Source of the DNA: Corynebacterium guangdongense
GTDB lineage: Bacteria; Actinomycetota; Actinomycetes; Mycobacteriales; Mycobacteriaceae
Direction: 5' to 3'
Assembly (NCBI RefSeq): GCF_030408915.1
Contig: NZ_CP047654.1
Coordinates: forward strand, 2,046,001-2,110,000
DNA: 64,000 nucleotides
Shown: piece by piece, positions 11,016-19,741 of the stretch
How the letters are laid out: each line of letters begins with the position of its first letter
Position numbering within the stretch: position 1 is the first letter of the stretch
Program-made: the position numbers and the translations under genes
Notes under the pieces: generated by a model
What the model saw: only the letters and a program-made list of their open reading frames with translations
Told to the model about the DNA's origin: nothing
The model's database searches: none

Positions 11016-11414
11016 ATGACTGATATGTGGAAGATCGTGCTGGGCGAGCTCGACAAGAAGATGGGCGTGGAGATCGTGGAGGAGTCGGCCGAGCGGGTCG
11101 TGGCCACCATGCCCGTCGACGGCAACCGGCAGTCCCTGGGGCTGCTGCACGGCGGGGCGATGGTGTGCCTGGCCGAGGCCGTCGGATCCTGGGCCGCGGT
11201 GATTCACGCCAGCACCCTGGGCAAGGTGGCCGTGGGCGTGGACATCAACGCCACCCACCACTCCTCCGGCCTGCAGGGCCAGGTTACCGCCACCGCCACG
11301 GCCATCAGGCTGGGGCGGACGCTGACCAGCCACGAGGTGCTCATCACCGACGACGCCGGCAAGCGCCTGTGCACCGCGCGCATCACCAACGCCATCGTCG
11401 ACAAGCGCGGCTAG
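11016..11414 (+). CDS. hotdog-fold acyl-CoA thioesterase, PaaI/MenI-like
   Basis: A 132-residue single hotdog domain with the helix motif LLHGGAMVCLAEAVGS, in which the glutamate is the usual catalytic residue of the 4HBT-II (MenI/PaaI) group, and the DINATHHSSG strand. It probably hydrolyses an aryl- or acyl-CoA, salvaging CoA when phenylacetate intermediates build up. DHNA-CoA hydrolysis for menaquinone is an alternative, but the location and the shared PaaR-like operator favour the paa pathway. ATG 11016 was chosen over an in-frame ATG at 10974 because homology begins there and AAGGGG is upstream. Its TAG stop shares the palindrome CTAG with the stop of convergent paaH. Confidence 0.85.
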   Translation: MTDMWKIVLGELDKKMGVEIVEESAERVVATMPVDGNRQSLGLLHGGAMVCLAEAVGSWAAVIHASTLGKVAVGVDINATHHSSGLQGQVTATATAIRLGRTLTSHEVLITDDAGKRLCTARITNAIVDKRG

Positions 11415-12295
11415 CTGTAGTCGTAGAAGCCCTTGCCGGCCTTGCGGCCCAGCTCGCCGCGCTCGACCATGTCGCGCATCAGCTGCGGCGGGGCGAAGCG
11501 CTGACCGAGGGTGGACTCGAGGTACTCGGCGATGCCCAGGCGCACGTCGAGGCCGACGATGTCGGTCAGTGCCAGCGGCCCGACCGGGAACTTGTAGCCC
11601 AGGACCATCGCGTTGTCGATGTCGCGCGGGCTGGCCACGCCCTCCTCCACCATGCGGATGGCCTCCAGCGCGATGGCCACGCCCAGGCGCGAGGAGGCGA
11701 AGCCCGGGGCGTCGTTGACGACGATGGGGGTCTTGCCCAGGCCGCTGACCCACTCGCGGGCCTGCTCGACCAGGCCGGCCGGGGTGGACTCGGCGACGAC
11801 GATCTCGACCAGCTTGGAGGCCGGGACCGGGTTGAAGAAGTGCAGGCCGATGACGTCGTTGTCGACGCTCAGCGCCAGGTCGGAGACCGAGAGCGAGGAG
11901 GTGTTGGTCGCGATGACCGCCTCCGGGGCGAACTCGGCGATGGTGGCGAAGGAGGCGGCCTTGAGCTCCAGGGACTCCGGCACCGCCTCCACCACCAGCG
12001 GCAGGCCGGCGAAGGCGGCGTGGTCGGTGGTGACGCTCAGGCGGGAGAGCCACTCGTCGAGGCTGCCCTGCGCGCCGCGCTTGAAGGAGCCCTCGGAGTC
12101 GCGGGTGATGCGCTCGCGGGCCGCCTCGATGGCGGCGTCGTTGATGTCGACGACGGTGACGTGCGCTCCGGCGGCAAGGAAGGAGTGGGCGATGCCGGCG
12201 CCCATGCGGCCGCCGCCGAGGACGCCGACGCGGGCGGGGACGGAGCCCTCGTTGGCCTGGATGAGGTTCTGGGACTGGGTCTGGGTCTGAGGCAT
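11411..12295 (-). CDS. paaH: 3-hydroxyadipyl-CoA dehydrogenase
   Basis: A 294-residue NAD-dependent 3-hydroxyacyl-CoA dehydrogenase. It has the Rossmann motif GVLGGGRMGAGIA near residue 23, the catalytic histidine in GLHFFNPVPASKLVEIV, and the C-terminal helical domain ending ERGELGRKAGKGFYDYS. In the phenylacetate route it oxidises 3-hydroxyadipyl-CoA to 3-oxoadipyl-CoA. The first 18 residues are a glutamine/threonine-rich extension (QTQTQSQ) not needed for the fold. It is the last gene of the long leftward paa operon, 12 bp downstream of paaF. Its stop overlaps that of the convergent thioesterase and no terminator separates them. Confidence 0.93.
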   Translation of the reverse strand: MPQTQTQSQNLIQANEGSVPARVGVLGGGRMGAGIAHSFLAAGAHVTVVDINDAAIEAARERITRDSEGSFKRGAQGSLDEWLSRLSVTTDHAAFAGLPLVVEAVPESLELKAASFATIAEFAPEAVIATNTSSLSVSDLALSVDNDVIGLHFFNPVPASKLVEIVVAESTPAGLVEQAREWVSGLGKTPIVVNDAPGFASSRLGVAIALEAIRMVEEGVASPRDIDNAMVLGYKFPVGPLALTDIVGLDVRLGIAEYLESTLGQRFAPPQLMRDMVERGELGRKAGKGFYDYS

Positions 12296-12307
12296 GATTG
12301 CGATGTC

Positions 12308-13066
12308 CTATCGGTTCTTCTTGCGGTCGAGGAAGGCCTGCATGCGGTCGAACTTGGCCTCGGACTCGAAGAGCACGGCCTGGGCGATGTTGTCGACCGA
12401 GGGGTGGGCGGATTCGGGCAGGGCCATGACGGCCTTGGAGATGCGCACGGCCAGCGGGTCCTGCGCGGCGATGCGGTCGGCGAAGGCCTGCGCGGCGTCG
12501 TCAAGCTGCTCGGGCGCGTGCAGCTCGTTGATGAGGCTGGCCTCGCGCGCCTCGGCGCCGTCGAGGATCCGCCCGGCCAGGAGGATCTCCTTGGCCAGGG
12601 ACTCCCCGACGAGCTTGCGCAGGCGCCAGAGGCCGCCGGCGGCGGCGATGATGCCCAGGCCGGTCTCCGGCTGGCCGAACTTGGCGCGTTCGGTGGCCAC
12701 CCGGAAGTCGGCGGCCAGGGCCAGCTCCAGTCCCCCGCCGAGGGCGTAGCCGTCGATGGCGGCGATGACCGGGGCCGGGAGGGTGGCGATGCGGTTGAAG
12801 ATGGTGTTGTTGATGCCGCGCAGGGCGTCGTCTCGGCGGCGCTGGCGCAGCTGGCCGATGTCGGCGCCGGAGACGAAGATGCCCCTGCCCTCATGCTCGC
12901 AGCCGGTGAGGATGAGGATCTTCGGGTCGTTCTCCAGGCGGGCGCAGACCTCGTGGAGCTCGGCGACCATGGTCTCGTCGATGGCGTTGCGCACCTCGGG
13001 GCGGTTGAGGCGGACGGTGACGCGGTCCCCGCTCTCCTCCCAGATCAGGGTGGTGAATTCTGACAT
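12308..13066 (-). CDS. paaF: 2,3-dehydroadipyl-CoA hydratase (crotonase family)
   Basis: A 252-residue enoyl-CoA hydratase. The oxyanion-hole segments [10 protein letters not shown] and [18 protein letters not shown] are present, and both crotonase glutamates are kept: one in GGGLELA and one in [15 protein letters not shown]. This separates it from the isomerase-type paralogue at 14326, which lacks them, and supports hydration of 2,3-dehydroadipyl-CoA. The ATG at 13066 lies 2 bp behind the paaJ stop, so translation is probably coupled. Assignment to PaaF rather than a generic hydratase rests on operon position. Confidence 0.9.
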   Translation of the reverse strand: MSEFTTLIWEESGDRVTVRLNRPEVRNAIDETMVAELHEVCARLENDPKILILTGCEHEGRGIFVSGADIGQLRQRRRDDALRGINNTIFNRIATLPAPVIAAIDGYALGGGLELALAADFRVATERAKFGQPETGLGIIAAAGGLWRLRKLVGESLAKEILLAGRILDGAEAREASLINELHAPEQLDDAAQAFADRIAAQDPLAVRISKAVMALPESAHPSVDNIAQAVLFESEAKFDRMQAFLDRKKNR

Positions 13067-13068
13067 CA

Positions 13069-14274
13069 CTACACCCTCTCGATCGCGATGGCGGAGCCCT
13101 GGCCGACGCCGACGCACATGGTCGCCAGGCCCTTCGTGCCGCCCTCGGCTTCCAGGCGGTTGAGCAGGGTGATGGTGATGCGCGAGCCCGAGGAGCCCAG
13201 CGGGTGGCCCAGGGCGATGGCCCCGCCCCAGGCGTTGACCTTCTCCGGGTCCAGCTCCAGCTCGCGCATGCAGGCCAGGGACTGGGTGGCGAAGGCCTCG
13301 TTGAGCTCGACGGCGTCGAAGTCCCTGATGCTCCAGCCGATACGCTCGGTGAGCTTGCGGGTGGCCGGGACCGGGCCCAGACCCATGACCTCCGGGGCCA
13401 GGCCGGCGTTGGCGGCGCCGACGACCCGGGCCCGGGGCTTCAGTCCGTAGCGCTCGACCGCGGCCTCGGAGACCACGAGGATGGCCGAGGCGCCGTCGTT
13501 GAGCGAGGAGGAGTTGCCGGCGGTGACGACCTCTCCCCCGGCCACGACCGGGCGCAATTTGCCGAGCACCTCGGTGGTGGTGCCCGGGCGCGGACCCTCG
13601 TCGGTGTCGACGATGGTGACGTTGCCCTTGCGGTCGGTGAACTCGACGGGCACGATCTCGGCGTCGAAGCGCCCGGCCTCGATGGCGGCCCGGGCCCGGG
13701 CCTGGGACTGCGCGGCGAAGGCGTCGGCGTCGGCGCGGTTGATGTCGCGCACGCGTGCGACCTCCTCGGCGGTCTCCGGCATGGAGTAGGTGGTCTTCTC
13801 CTGGTCCTGGAAGATCGGGTTGGTGAAGCGCCAGCCGATGGAGGTGTCGAAGGCCTCCCCCGGCTTGGCGAAGGCCGTGGTCGGCTTCGCCGTCACCCAC
13901 GGGGCCCGGGACATGGACTCCACGCCGCCGGCGAGGACCACGTCGGCCTCGCCGGACTTGATCATGGCGGCGGCCTGGGCGATCGCGCTCATGCCGGAGG
14001 CGCACAGGCGGTTGACGGTGATGCCCGGGACGGTGTCGGGGTAGCCGGCCAGCAGCCAGGCCATGCGGGCGACGTTGCGGTTCTCCTCGCCGGCGCCGTT
14101 GGCGTTGCCGAGGATGACCTCATCCACGGCCGCCGGGTCGACGCCGGATTCCTCGATGACCGCGCGGATGGTCAGCGCGGCCAGGTCGTCGGGGCGGACG
14201 GAGGACAATGCGCCCCCGTAGCGGCCGACCGGGGTGCGGCGGCCGGACACCAGATAAGCGTTCGGGTTACTCAT
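13069..14274 (-). CDS. paaJ: 3-oxoadipyl-CoA / 3-oxo-5,6-dehydrosuberyl-CoA thiolase
   Basis: A 401-residue degradative thiolase. Catalytic residues are C91 ([11 protein letters not shown]), the histidine of [14 protein letters not shown] and the cysteine of CVGVGQG. The [13 protein letters not shown] segment and overall similarity resemble PaaJ/PcaF enzymes. It releases acetyl-CoA twice in the phenylacetate pathway, finally giving succinyl-CoA. It starts at ATG 14274, 51 bp after the upstream isomerase gene, and is followed by paaF after 2 bp. PcaF of the beta-ketoadipate pathway is the close alternative; the neighbours decide for PaaJ. Confidence 0.93.
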   Translation of the reverse strand: MSNPNAYLVSGRRTPVGRYGGALSSVRPDDLAALTIRAVIEESGVDPAAVDEVILGNANGAGEENRNVARMAWLLAGYPDTVPGITVNRLCASGMSAIAQAAAMIKSGEADVVLAGGVESMSRAPWVTAKPTTAFAKPGEAFDTSIGWRFTNPIFQDQEKTTYSMPETAEEVARVRDINRADADAFAAQSQARARAAIEAGRFDAEIVPVEFTDRKGNVTIVDTDEGPRPGTTTEVLGKLRPVVAGGEVVTAGNSSSLNDGASAILVVSEAAVERYGLKPRARVVGAANAGLAPEVMGLGPVPATRKLTERIGWSIRDFDAVELNEAFATQSLACMRELELDPEKVNAWGGAIALGHPLGSSGSRITITLLNRLEAEGGTKGLATMCVGVGQGSAIAIERV

Positions 14275-14325
14275 GAACGGAAACTCTCCTCGCTCGAAAA
14301 ATCGGACTCTCGAAATGATTGGGGG

Positions 14326-15102
14326 TCAGCGGCCGGCGAAGGCCGGGGTGCGCTTCTCGTTGAAGGCGGCGAAGCCTTCGGCGTAGTCCTCGGTGCCGCA
14401 CAGCCGGCCCTGCTCGACGTTCTCGACGTCGATGCTCTCCCACATGCCGGTGGAGCGGTCGCGCAGGTCATGGACCAGGGCGCGGCTGGTGAGGAAGGCC
14501 TGGGTGGCGCCGCGGGCGGCGCGGGCGGCGCGCTCGCGGGTGAACTCGAGCAGCTGATCGGCCGGGAGCGCGCGGGAGAAGAGCCCGGCGCGGGCGGCCT
14601 CGGCGCCGGACATGAGCTCGCCGGTGATGATCAGGTCCATGGTGCGGTGCGCGCCGAGGCGCTCGTAGAACAGGTGGTGGCCGCCGGAGTCGAGGGTGGC
14701 GCCCAGGTTGGCGAAGGGGGAACCGATCTTGGCGTCCTCGGCGACGTAGACGACGTCGGTGGCGATGGCCAGACCCAGGCCCACGCCCAGGCAGGGCCCC
14801 TGGACGGCGGCGAAGGTCGGGGCCGGGAACCGGCTCATCTGCTTGAGCACCGGGGTGACCTTGTTGGCCAGGTAGTCGGTGGCGTCGTCGTCGGCGGGCA
14901 CCACGCCCTTGATGTTGCGGCCGGCGCAGAAGCCCTTGCCCTCGCCGCGCAGGAGGAGGGCGCGGACGCCGGCGCGCTCGGCCTCCATGTAGGCGTCGGC
15001 AAGCTCGCTCAGGTCGGCCTCGCTCAGGGCGTTGCGGGCGGCCGGGTTGTTGAGGACGATCTCGGCGACGTTGGTCTCGGTGTCGATGTGGACGTCGATC
15101 AT
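14326..15102 (-). CDS. paaG: 1,2-epoxyphenylacetyl-CoA isomerase (crotonase family)
   Basis: A 258-residue crotonase-fold protein that converts ring-1,2-epoxyphenylacetyl-CoA to oxepin-CoA. It has FCAGRNIKGVV and QGPCLGVGLGLAIATDV, but the two hydratase glutamates are absent; instead an aspartate lies in LGATLDSGGHH, where PaaG enzymes carry their isomerisation base. GGAG lies 8 nt before ATG 15102; the GTG two codons upstream is too close to it. It lies 20 bp downstream of paaE. That the isomerase follows directly on the epoxidase genes fits the chemistry, since the epoxide is reactive and must be removed quickly. Confidence 0.87.
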   Translation of the reverse strand: MIDVHIDTETNVAEIVLNNPAARNALSEADLSELADAYMEAERAGVRALLLRGEGKGFCAGRNIKGVVPADDDATDYLANKVTPVLKQMSRFPAPTFAAVQGPCLGVGLGLAIATDVVYVAEDAKIGSPFANLGATLDSGGHHLFYERLGAHRTMDLIITGELMSGAEAARAGLFSRALPADQLLEFTRERAARAARGATQAFLTSRALVHDLRDRSTGMWESIDVENVEQGRLCGTEDYAEGFAAFNEKRTPAFAGR

Positions 15103-15122
15103 GGGCACGGCTCCAATAACTC

Positions 15123-16295
15123 TTAGGCGTCGTAGTCGACGGTGAGGGTGTCGGTGGTCGGGCGGGTCTGGCAGGTCAGGACGTAACCGGCCTCGACCTC
15201 CTCGGGCTCGAGGGCGTAGTTCTCGTCCATCTCGACCTCGCCGGTGATGACCTTGGCGCGGCAGGTGCCGCACACGCCGCCGGCGCAGGCGTAGGGGACG
15301 TCCGGGCGCGAGCGCAGGGCCGCGTTGAGGATGGTCTCGTTGGCCGAGACCGGGGACTCGCTGGTGGAGTCGGTGCCGTCGAGGTGGAAGTTGATCGTGT
15401 AGGTCTTCTCGTTCGAGTCGATCTGGATCTGGCGGCCGCGCGCCGGGGAGGGCCCGTCGGCCGGGTCGCCGGTGGTGAAGAGCTCGAAGCGGACCTTCTC
15501 GGCGGCCACGCCACGGGCGGCGAGGGTGTCGCGAATCATCTGGACGAACTCGAAGGGGCCGCACAGGAACCACTCGTCGACGCGCTCGACGTCGATGACG
15601 CGGTCGAGCAGCAGGTCGAGCTTCTCCTGGTCGAGACGGCCGGAGTAGAGCGGGTTGGGGCGGTTCTCCCGGGTGAGGATGTGGTGGGCGGCCAGGCGGG
15701 TCGGGTACTTGTCCTTGAGGTCGCCGATCTCCTCGGCGAACATGACGTCGTTCTGGCCCTTGTTTGAGTAGACCAGCTCGACGTCGGCGTCATTGGTGCG
15801 CTCCAGGAAGGCCTTGGAGATGGCCATGACCGGGGTGATGCCGGAGCCGGCGGCGAAGGAGACGATGTGCGGCTTGGCGGTGCGCGCACTCTCGGCGTCG
15901 ACCAGCGCCTCCGGGTTGTTCATGCTGGTCACGTGCACCTTGGAGGTGAACGCGCCCTGCGGGTTCATGACCTCGATGGTCATGCCGGGGGCGAGTTCCT
16001 CGTTGGCCCAGGTGGAGAAGAGGCCGCCGAGGTCCTTCTTGATGCCGACGCTGATCGTGCCCGGGTCGGAGACGTCGCAGATGGAGTAGGAGCGGCGCAC
16101 CTCCTGGCCGTCGAAGTCGCGGCGCAGGGCAACGTACTGGCCGGGCAGGTAGTTGTAGTCCTCGCGCAGCTCCTCCGGGACGTCGAAGGTGACCTCGACG
16201 GAGTTCTCGGTCAGCGGGCGGACCGAGGCGACGGTCAGCGCGTGGAACTTCGCGCGGCGGCGGGCCGGGGCGGGGGTCTGGGTTGGGGAGGTCAT
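15123..16295 (-). CDS. paaE: phenylacetyl-CoA epoxidase reductase subunit
   Basis: A 390-residue electron-transfer subunit that passes electrons from NADPH to the di-iron centre of PaaA. The domains in order are a FAD-binding barrel (YLPGQYVALRR, RRSYSICD), an NAD(P) domain (FAAGSGITPVMAI, YSNKGQNDVMFAEE, WFLCGPFEF) and a C-terminal plant-type 2Fe-2S domain with cysteines in CAGGVCGTC and a fourth in LTCQTRP. It is of typical PaaE length apart from a short proline/arginine-rich N-terminus. The ATG overlaps the paaD stop by 4 bp (ATGA). Confidence 0.95.
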   Translation of the reverse strand: MTSPTQTPAPARRRAKFHALTVASVRPLTENSVEVTFDVPEELREDYNYLPGQYVALRRDFDGQEVRRSYSICDVSDPGTISVGIKKDLGGLFSTWANEELAPGMTIEVMNPQGAFTSKVHVTSMNNPEALVDAESARTAKPHIVSFAAGSGITPVMAISKAFLERTNDADVELVYSNKGQNDVMFAEEIGDLKDKYPTRLAAHHILTRENRPNPLYSGRLDQEKLDLLLDRVIDVERVDEWFLCGPFEFVQMIRDTLAARGVAAEKVRFELFTTGDPADGPSPARGRQIQIDSNEKTYTINFHLDGTDSTSESPVSANETILNAALRSRPDVPYACAGGVCGTCRAKVITGEVEMDENYALEPEEVEAGYVLTCQTRPTTDTLTVDYDA

Positions 16296-16846
16296 CGCAG
16301 CACCTTGAAGTAGTCGAAGGGCTCATGGCACTCGTTGCAGGAGTACAGGGACTTGCACGAGGTTGAGCCGAAATGGCTGAGTTTGCGGGTGTTGAGCGAG
16401 CGGCAGCGCGGGCACGCCACCGGCGGGCTGAGGGTGAGCGGGATCGGGCCGGCCCCACGCCGGGTCTGCTCGGAGGGTGGGGCGATTCCGTACTCCTGGA
16501 GCGCGTCGCGCCCCACCGGGGTCATCCAGTCGGTGGTCCATGCCTCGTCGAGGCGCAGTTCCACGACGGCCTCCGGCCAGCCGGCGTCGGCCAGGGCCAC
16601 CTTCACGTCGGTGGTGATGGTCTCCATCGCCGGGCAGCCGGAGTAGGTCGGGGTGATGGTGAGGACGGGGATTCCCGACTCCATTCGCACGGCGCGGAGG
16701 ATGCCGAGGTCAGCGATGGAGATCACGGGAATCTCCGGGTCCGGGACGCCGGCGGCGACGTCCCACACCTTCTGCAGCTGCGGCTCGGTGGGTCGGAGCG
16801 GGTGCTCCAGGTTCGGCGCCAGCAGCGGATGGGGTTCGGTCACCAT
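16292..16846 (-). CDS. paaD: PaaD, phenylacetyl-CoA epoxidase assembly protein
   Basis: A 184-residue protein with an N-terminal DUF59/MIP18-type domain (VPDPEIPVISIADLGI and TPTYSGCPAMETI, including the conserved cysteine) and a C-terminal zinc-ribbon-like segment with two cysteine pairs: CPRCRSLNTRKLSHFGSTSC, then YSCNECHEPFDYFKV. PaaD is thought to mature or repair the metal centre of the epoxidase. Its start overlaps the end of paaC by 7 bp and its stop overlaps paaE by 4 bp, implying coupled synthesis of the PaaABCDE complex. Confidence 0.93.
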   Translation of the reverse strand: MVTEPHPLLAPNLEHPLRPTEPQLQKVWDVAAGVPDPEIPVISIADLGILRAVRMESGIPVLTITPTYSGCPAMETITTDVKVALADAGWPEAVVELRLDEAWTTDWMTPVGRDALQEYGIAPPSEQTRRGAGPIPLTLSPPVACPRCRSLNTRKLSHFGSTSCKSLYSCNECHEPFDYFKVLR

Positions 16847-17667
16847 GTCGCCCCCGGGTGGCGGCGGGCCAGGGACTGCATCTCGGCGAGGATGTAGCCG
16901 CGGTTCTCGCTGTAGACGCCGGTGCGGCGGCCGGACATGACCGGCTTGGTGGTCGGAACCTGCAGGCCGGCCTGGGCGATGATGTCGGTGATGCGCCGGT
17001 CGAACTCGGGGCGCAGGCTGGACGGGAGGACGGCGACGCCGGTCAGGGCGGTGTGGACGTCCAGGTCCTCGAAGAGCTCGTCGACGTAGGGCCACATGAC
17101 GTCGAGGCCGTTCTGCATTCGGGCGTGGGACTCCTCGGTGCCCAGGCCCAGGCGCAGCAGCCACTGGGAGGCGTGGTCGACGTGGTACTCGAGTTCCTTG
17201 ACCACCTTGGCGGCGATGTTGGCCAGCGTCCGGTCCTCGGAGTCCAGCAGCGCGGTGTAGAGGCCGTAGGCGTAGTAGGAGTAGATCAGGCCGCGGGCGA
17301 TGGTATGGGCGAAGTCGCCGTTGGGCTGCTCGACCAGCGCCGCGGAGCGGAACTCCTCCTCGTCGCGGAAGTAGGCCAGCTCATCCTCGGTCTTGCCCCA
17401 GGCGCTGCCGGCGTAGGTGTAGAGGAAGCGGGCGTGGCCGATCATGTCGAGCGCGATGTTGGCCAGGGCGATGTCCTCCTCCATCTCCGGGGCGCGCGAG
17501 ATCCACCAGCTCAGGCGCTGGGCGTGCATGAGGGAGTCGTCGGCCAGCGTGAGGGCGTAGTCGGCGACGGCCTCCGGGGCGCGCACGCCCGAGGCGGCGA
17601 TGTCCTCGGCGGTGATGCCGTCGCCCATCTTCTGCTTGGTCGCGGAGTCGTTGGTCGTGATGCTCAC
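16840..17667 (-). CDS. paaC: phenylacetyl-CoA epoxidase structural subunit PaaC
   Basis: A 275-residue ferritin-like helical protein that pairs with PaaA in the epoxidase core. It has LADDSLMHAQRLSWWISRAPEMEEDIALANIALDMIGHARFLY and LEYHVDHASQWLLRLG segments typical of PaaC; the subunit is structural and not a catalytic di-iron site. It starts with GTG at 17667, overlapping the paaB stop by 4 bp (GTGA). About 27 leading residues are less conserved. Confidence 0.94.
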   Translation of the reverse strand: MSITTNDSATKQKMGDGITAEDIAASGVRAPEAVADYALTLADDSLMHAQRLSWWISRAPEMEEDIALANIALDMIGHARFLYTYAGSAWGKTEDELAYFRDEEEFRSAALVEQPNGDFAHTIARGLIYSYYAYGLYTALLDSEDRTLANIAAKVVKELEYHVDHASQWLLRLGLGTEESHARMQNGLDVMWPYVDELFEDLDVHTALTGVAVLPSSLRPEFDRRITDIIAQAGLQVPTTKPVMSGRRTGVYSENRGYILAEMQSLARRHPGATW

Positions 17668-17951
17668 AGGTGCTTCACTCCTTCTGCCTGGCTGTAGTAG
17701 GTGGCGTGGCGGTAGTTCTTGCCGGAGGCGGACTCGAAGAAGCCGCCCTTGGAGTCAGGGTCGGAGGAGGTGATGGTCTCGGTCGGGACGACCCAGACGC
17801 TCGAGCCCTCGTTGCGGCGGGTGTAGAGGTCGCGGGCGTTGCGCAGGGCCATGGTGTCGTCCGGGGCGTGCAGGGAGCCGGCGTGGACGTGGGAGAGGCC
17901 GCGGCCGGTACGGACGAAGACCTCGTAGAGGGGCCAGGTGTTCTCGCTCAT
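17664..17951 (-). CDS. paaB: phenylacetyl-CoA epoxidase subunit PaaB
   Basis: A 95-residue PaaB protein that bridges PaaAC heterodimers. The start PLYEVFVRTGRGLSHVHAGSL and the later YTRRNEGSSVWVVP and KNYRHATYY segments are characteristic. It begins at ATG 17951, 31 bp behind paaA, and overlaps paaC by 4 bp. Length is normal for the family. Confidence 0.95.
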   Translation of the reverse strand: MSENTWPLYEVFVRTGRGLSHVHAGSLHAPDDTMALRNARDLYTRRNEGSSVWVVPTETITSSDPDSKGGFFESASGKNYRHATYYSQAEGVKHL

Positions 17952-17982
17952 GGGTGGGTGCTCCTACTTCTTGGTGGTGGGG

Positions 17983-18987
17983 TTAGGCGATCAGGGCGCC
18001 GGGTTCGGACTGCTCTGCTTGACGACGCACGTAGGCCGCCGCCGCCTCGCGCACCCAGGCGCCCTCCTCGTGGGCCTGGCGGCGGTGCTTCATGCGCTGC
18101 TCGTTGCACGGGCCGTTGCCGGAGACGACGGACTTGAACTCGGACCAGTCCAGCTCGCCGAAGTCGTAGTGGCCGCGTTCCTCGTTCCACTTCAGGTCCG
18201 GGTCCTCGAAGTGCAGGCCCAGGGCCTCGGCCTGCGGGACGATCATGTCGACGAAGCGCTGGCGCAGCTCGTCGTTGGAGAAGCGCTTGATGTTCCAGGC
18301 CATGGACTGCCTCGAGTTCGGGGACTCGTCGTCCGGCGGGCCGAACATCTGCAGGGCCGGGCCGTAGAAGCGGTTGATGGCTTCCTGGGCCATCTGCTTC
18401 TGCTCCGGGGTGCCGTTGGCCAGCTCGTAGAGGATTTCCCAGCCCTGGCGCTGGTGGAAGGACTCCTCCTTGCAGATGCGGACCATGGAGCGGGCGTAGG
18501 GGCCGTAGGAGGCGCGGCACAGCGGGACCTGGTTGGCGATGGCCGCGCCGTCGACCAGCCAGCCGATGGCGCCGACGTCGGCCCAGGTCCGCGCCGGGTA
18601 GTTGAAGATGGAGGAGTACTTCGCCTTGCCGCTGAGCAGCTGCTCGACCAGCTCTTCACGGTCGGTGCCGAGGGTCTCGGCCGCGGAGTACAGGTAGAGG
18701 CCGTGGCCGGCCTCGTCCTGGACCTTGGCGATGAGGATGGCCTTGCGCTTGAGGCTCGGGGCGCGGCTGATCCAGTTGGCCTCCGGCTGCATGCCGATGA
18801 TCTCGGAGTGGGCGTGCTGGGAGACCTGACGGGTCAGGGTCTTCCGGTAGCCCTCGGGCATCCAGTCGGTCGGCTCGACGCGACTGTCGTCGGCGATGAG
18901 CTGGTCGAAGTGCTTCTGTCCTGACACGTCGGCGTCCAGGTGCGCTGCGCGCTGGCCGGTGATGTCGGAAGCGAATGTGGTGGTCAT
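17983..18987 (-). CDS. paaA: phenylacetyl-CoA epoxidase catalytic subunit PaaA
   Basis: A 334-residue di-iron monooxygenase subunit that inserts one oxygen atom of O2 into the aromatic ring of phenylacetyl-CoA. The iron ligands are visible in [13 protein letters not shown] (EXXH) and [15 protein letters not shown] (EXXH), with [15 protein letters not shown] as a further PaaA signature. It is the first gene of the leftward operon paaABCDE-paaG-paaJ-paaF-paaH. A PaaR-like operator lies 52 bp upstream, overlapping a possible -10 TAGTAAT, so repression in the absence of phenylacetyl-CoA is expected. A good ribosome site (AGGAGGA) precedes the ATG. Confidence 0.97.
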   Translation of the reverse strand: MTTTFASDITGQRAAHLDADVSGQKHFDQLIADDSRVEPTDWMPEGYRKTLTRQVSQHAHSEIIGMQPEANWISRAPSLKRKAILIAKVQDEAGHGLYLYSAAETLGTDREELVEQLLSGKAKYSSIFNYPARTWADVGAIGWLVDGAAIANQVPLCRASYGPYARSMVRICKEESFHQRQGWEILYELANGTPEQKQMAQEAINRFYGPALQMFGPPDDESPNSRQSMAWNIKRFSNDELRQRFVDMIVPQAEALGLHFEDPDLKWNEERGHYDFGELDWSEFKSVVSGNGPCNEQRMKHRRQAHEEGAWVREAAAAYVRRQAEQSEPGALIA

Positions 18988-19038
18988 CGTTCCTCCTGCG
19001 GTCTATCGGTGGGCGGTGTCTGATCGTCGGGCTGAATT

Positions 19039-19060
19039 ACTAACCGATTGGTCGGTCAGT
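19039..19060. promoter_or_regulatory. PaaR-like operator of the paaA operon
   Basis: ACTAACCGA-N4-TCGGTCAGT is a 9-bp inverted repeat with one mismatch. It matches the reported C. glutamicum PaaR consensus at both outer halves and differs only in the central CG. On the reverse strand TAGTAAT at its downstream edge could be the paaA -10, so binding would block transcription. Confidence 0.7.
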
Positions 19061-19078
19061 TTATGGATGCGAGCTGGG

Positions 19079-19101
19079 TCACGTCAAGGGCTGCGACGTG
19101 A
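19079..19101. promoter_or_regulatory. inverted repeat TCACGTC-N9-GACGTGA
   Basis: A perfect 7-bp inverted repeat with a 9-bp spacer between the end of paaI and the paaA operator. No T-run follows on either strand, so a terminator is unlikely; a second regulator site for paaA is possible. Function not known. Confidence 0.35.
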
Positions 19102-19127
19102 GGCCGGTGGACCGGGGGTGATTCGGG

Positions 19128-19586
19128 TTACACCGAAGGGACTACCCGGGAAGTGCCGCGAAACTCCGCCACCAGCTTCCCGCCGCAGGTCACGGCCACA
19201 TCCGTGACGCCGTTGCGGCCCCACGTCGCGCGGTTGACAGCATGCCCCTCCACGGTGTCGCCCACGCGGGCCGGGGAGACGAAGTGCACCGACAGCTGCG
19301 CCGCGACGGCCGGCTGGCCCGGCGCGTTGCACACGCCGGCGAAGAGCGCGTCGGCGAAGGTGGTGATGACCCCGCCCTGGGCGGTGCCGTGCCCGTTGCA
19401 CATCCACTCCTCGACGACAAAGCGCCCACGCACCTCGGTCTCGCTGAGCTCGGTGACGGAGAGCCCGAGGGACTGGGACATGCGGTCGGACTCGTACATG
19501 GCGCGGACGTGGTCGAAGCGCTCCCCCTCCGCGACCCCGGGGGCGAGAATGGCGTGGGCGGTGCCGGTGGCTGCTGTCTCGGTCAT
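19128..19586 (-). CDS. paaI: phenylacetyl-CoA pathway thioesterase PaaI
   Basis: A 152-residue hotdog thioesterase of the PaaI type. It has FVVEEWMCNGHGTAQGGVITTFADALFAG, where the aspartate is the catalytic acid of PaaI enzymes, followed by VAAQLSVHFVSPARVGDTVEGHA. PaaI hydrolyses hydroxylated phenylacetyl-CoA and dead-end ring CoA esters to rescue CoA. It starts at ATG 19586 after GAGAGAAG, is divergent from paaR, and is transcribed towards paaA. It is a different subgroup from the thioesterase at 11016, so the cluster has two. Confidence 0.9.
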   Translation of the reverse strand: MTETAATGTAHAILAPGVAEGERFDHVRAMYESDRMSQSLGLSVTELSETEVRGRFVVEEWMCNGHGTAQGGVITTFADALFAGVCNAPGQPAVAAQLSVHFVSPARVGDTVEGHAVNRATWGRNGVTDVAVTCGGKLVAEFRGTSRVVPSV

Positions 19587-19611
19587 GGTTCTCACTTCTC
19601 TCTCAGGTGAA

Positions 19612-19639
19612 GGTAATTACCCACCGCTCGGAAGGTAAT
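19612..19639. promoter_or_regulatory. GGTAATTACC palindrome plus a further GGTAAT half-site
   Basis: A perfect 10-bp palindrome GGTAATTACC (19612-19621) is followed 12 bp later by GGTAAT (19634-19639), in the intergenic region between divergent paaI and paaR. It does not resemble the PaaR-like sites. It may bind a different regulator or contain the promoters. Confidence 0.35.
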
Positions 19640-19741
19640 GTCGTCAGAGACTACGTTGTCCCGCCCCCGGCGGGGAGGACCTTTCGGACCATTCACCCCC
19701 ACCGGCGGCCCACCCCGACCCGCCTTAGAGAGGTATCTCCA

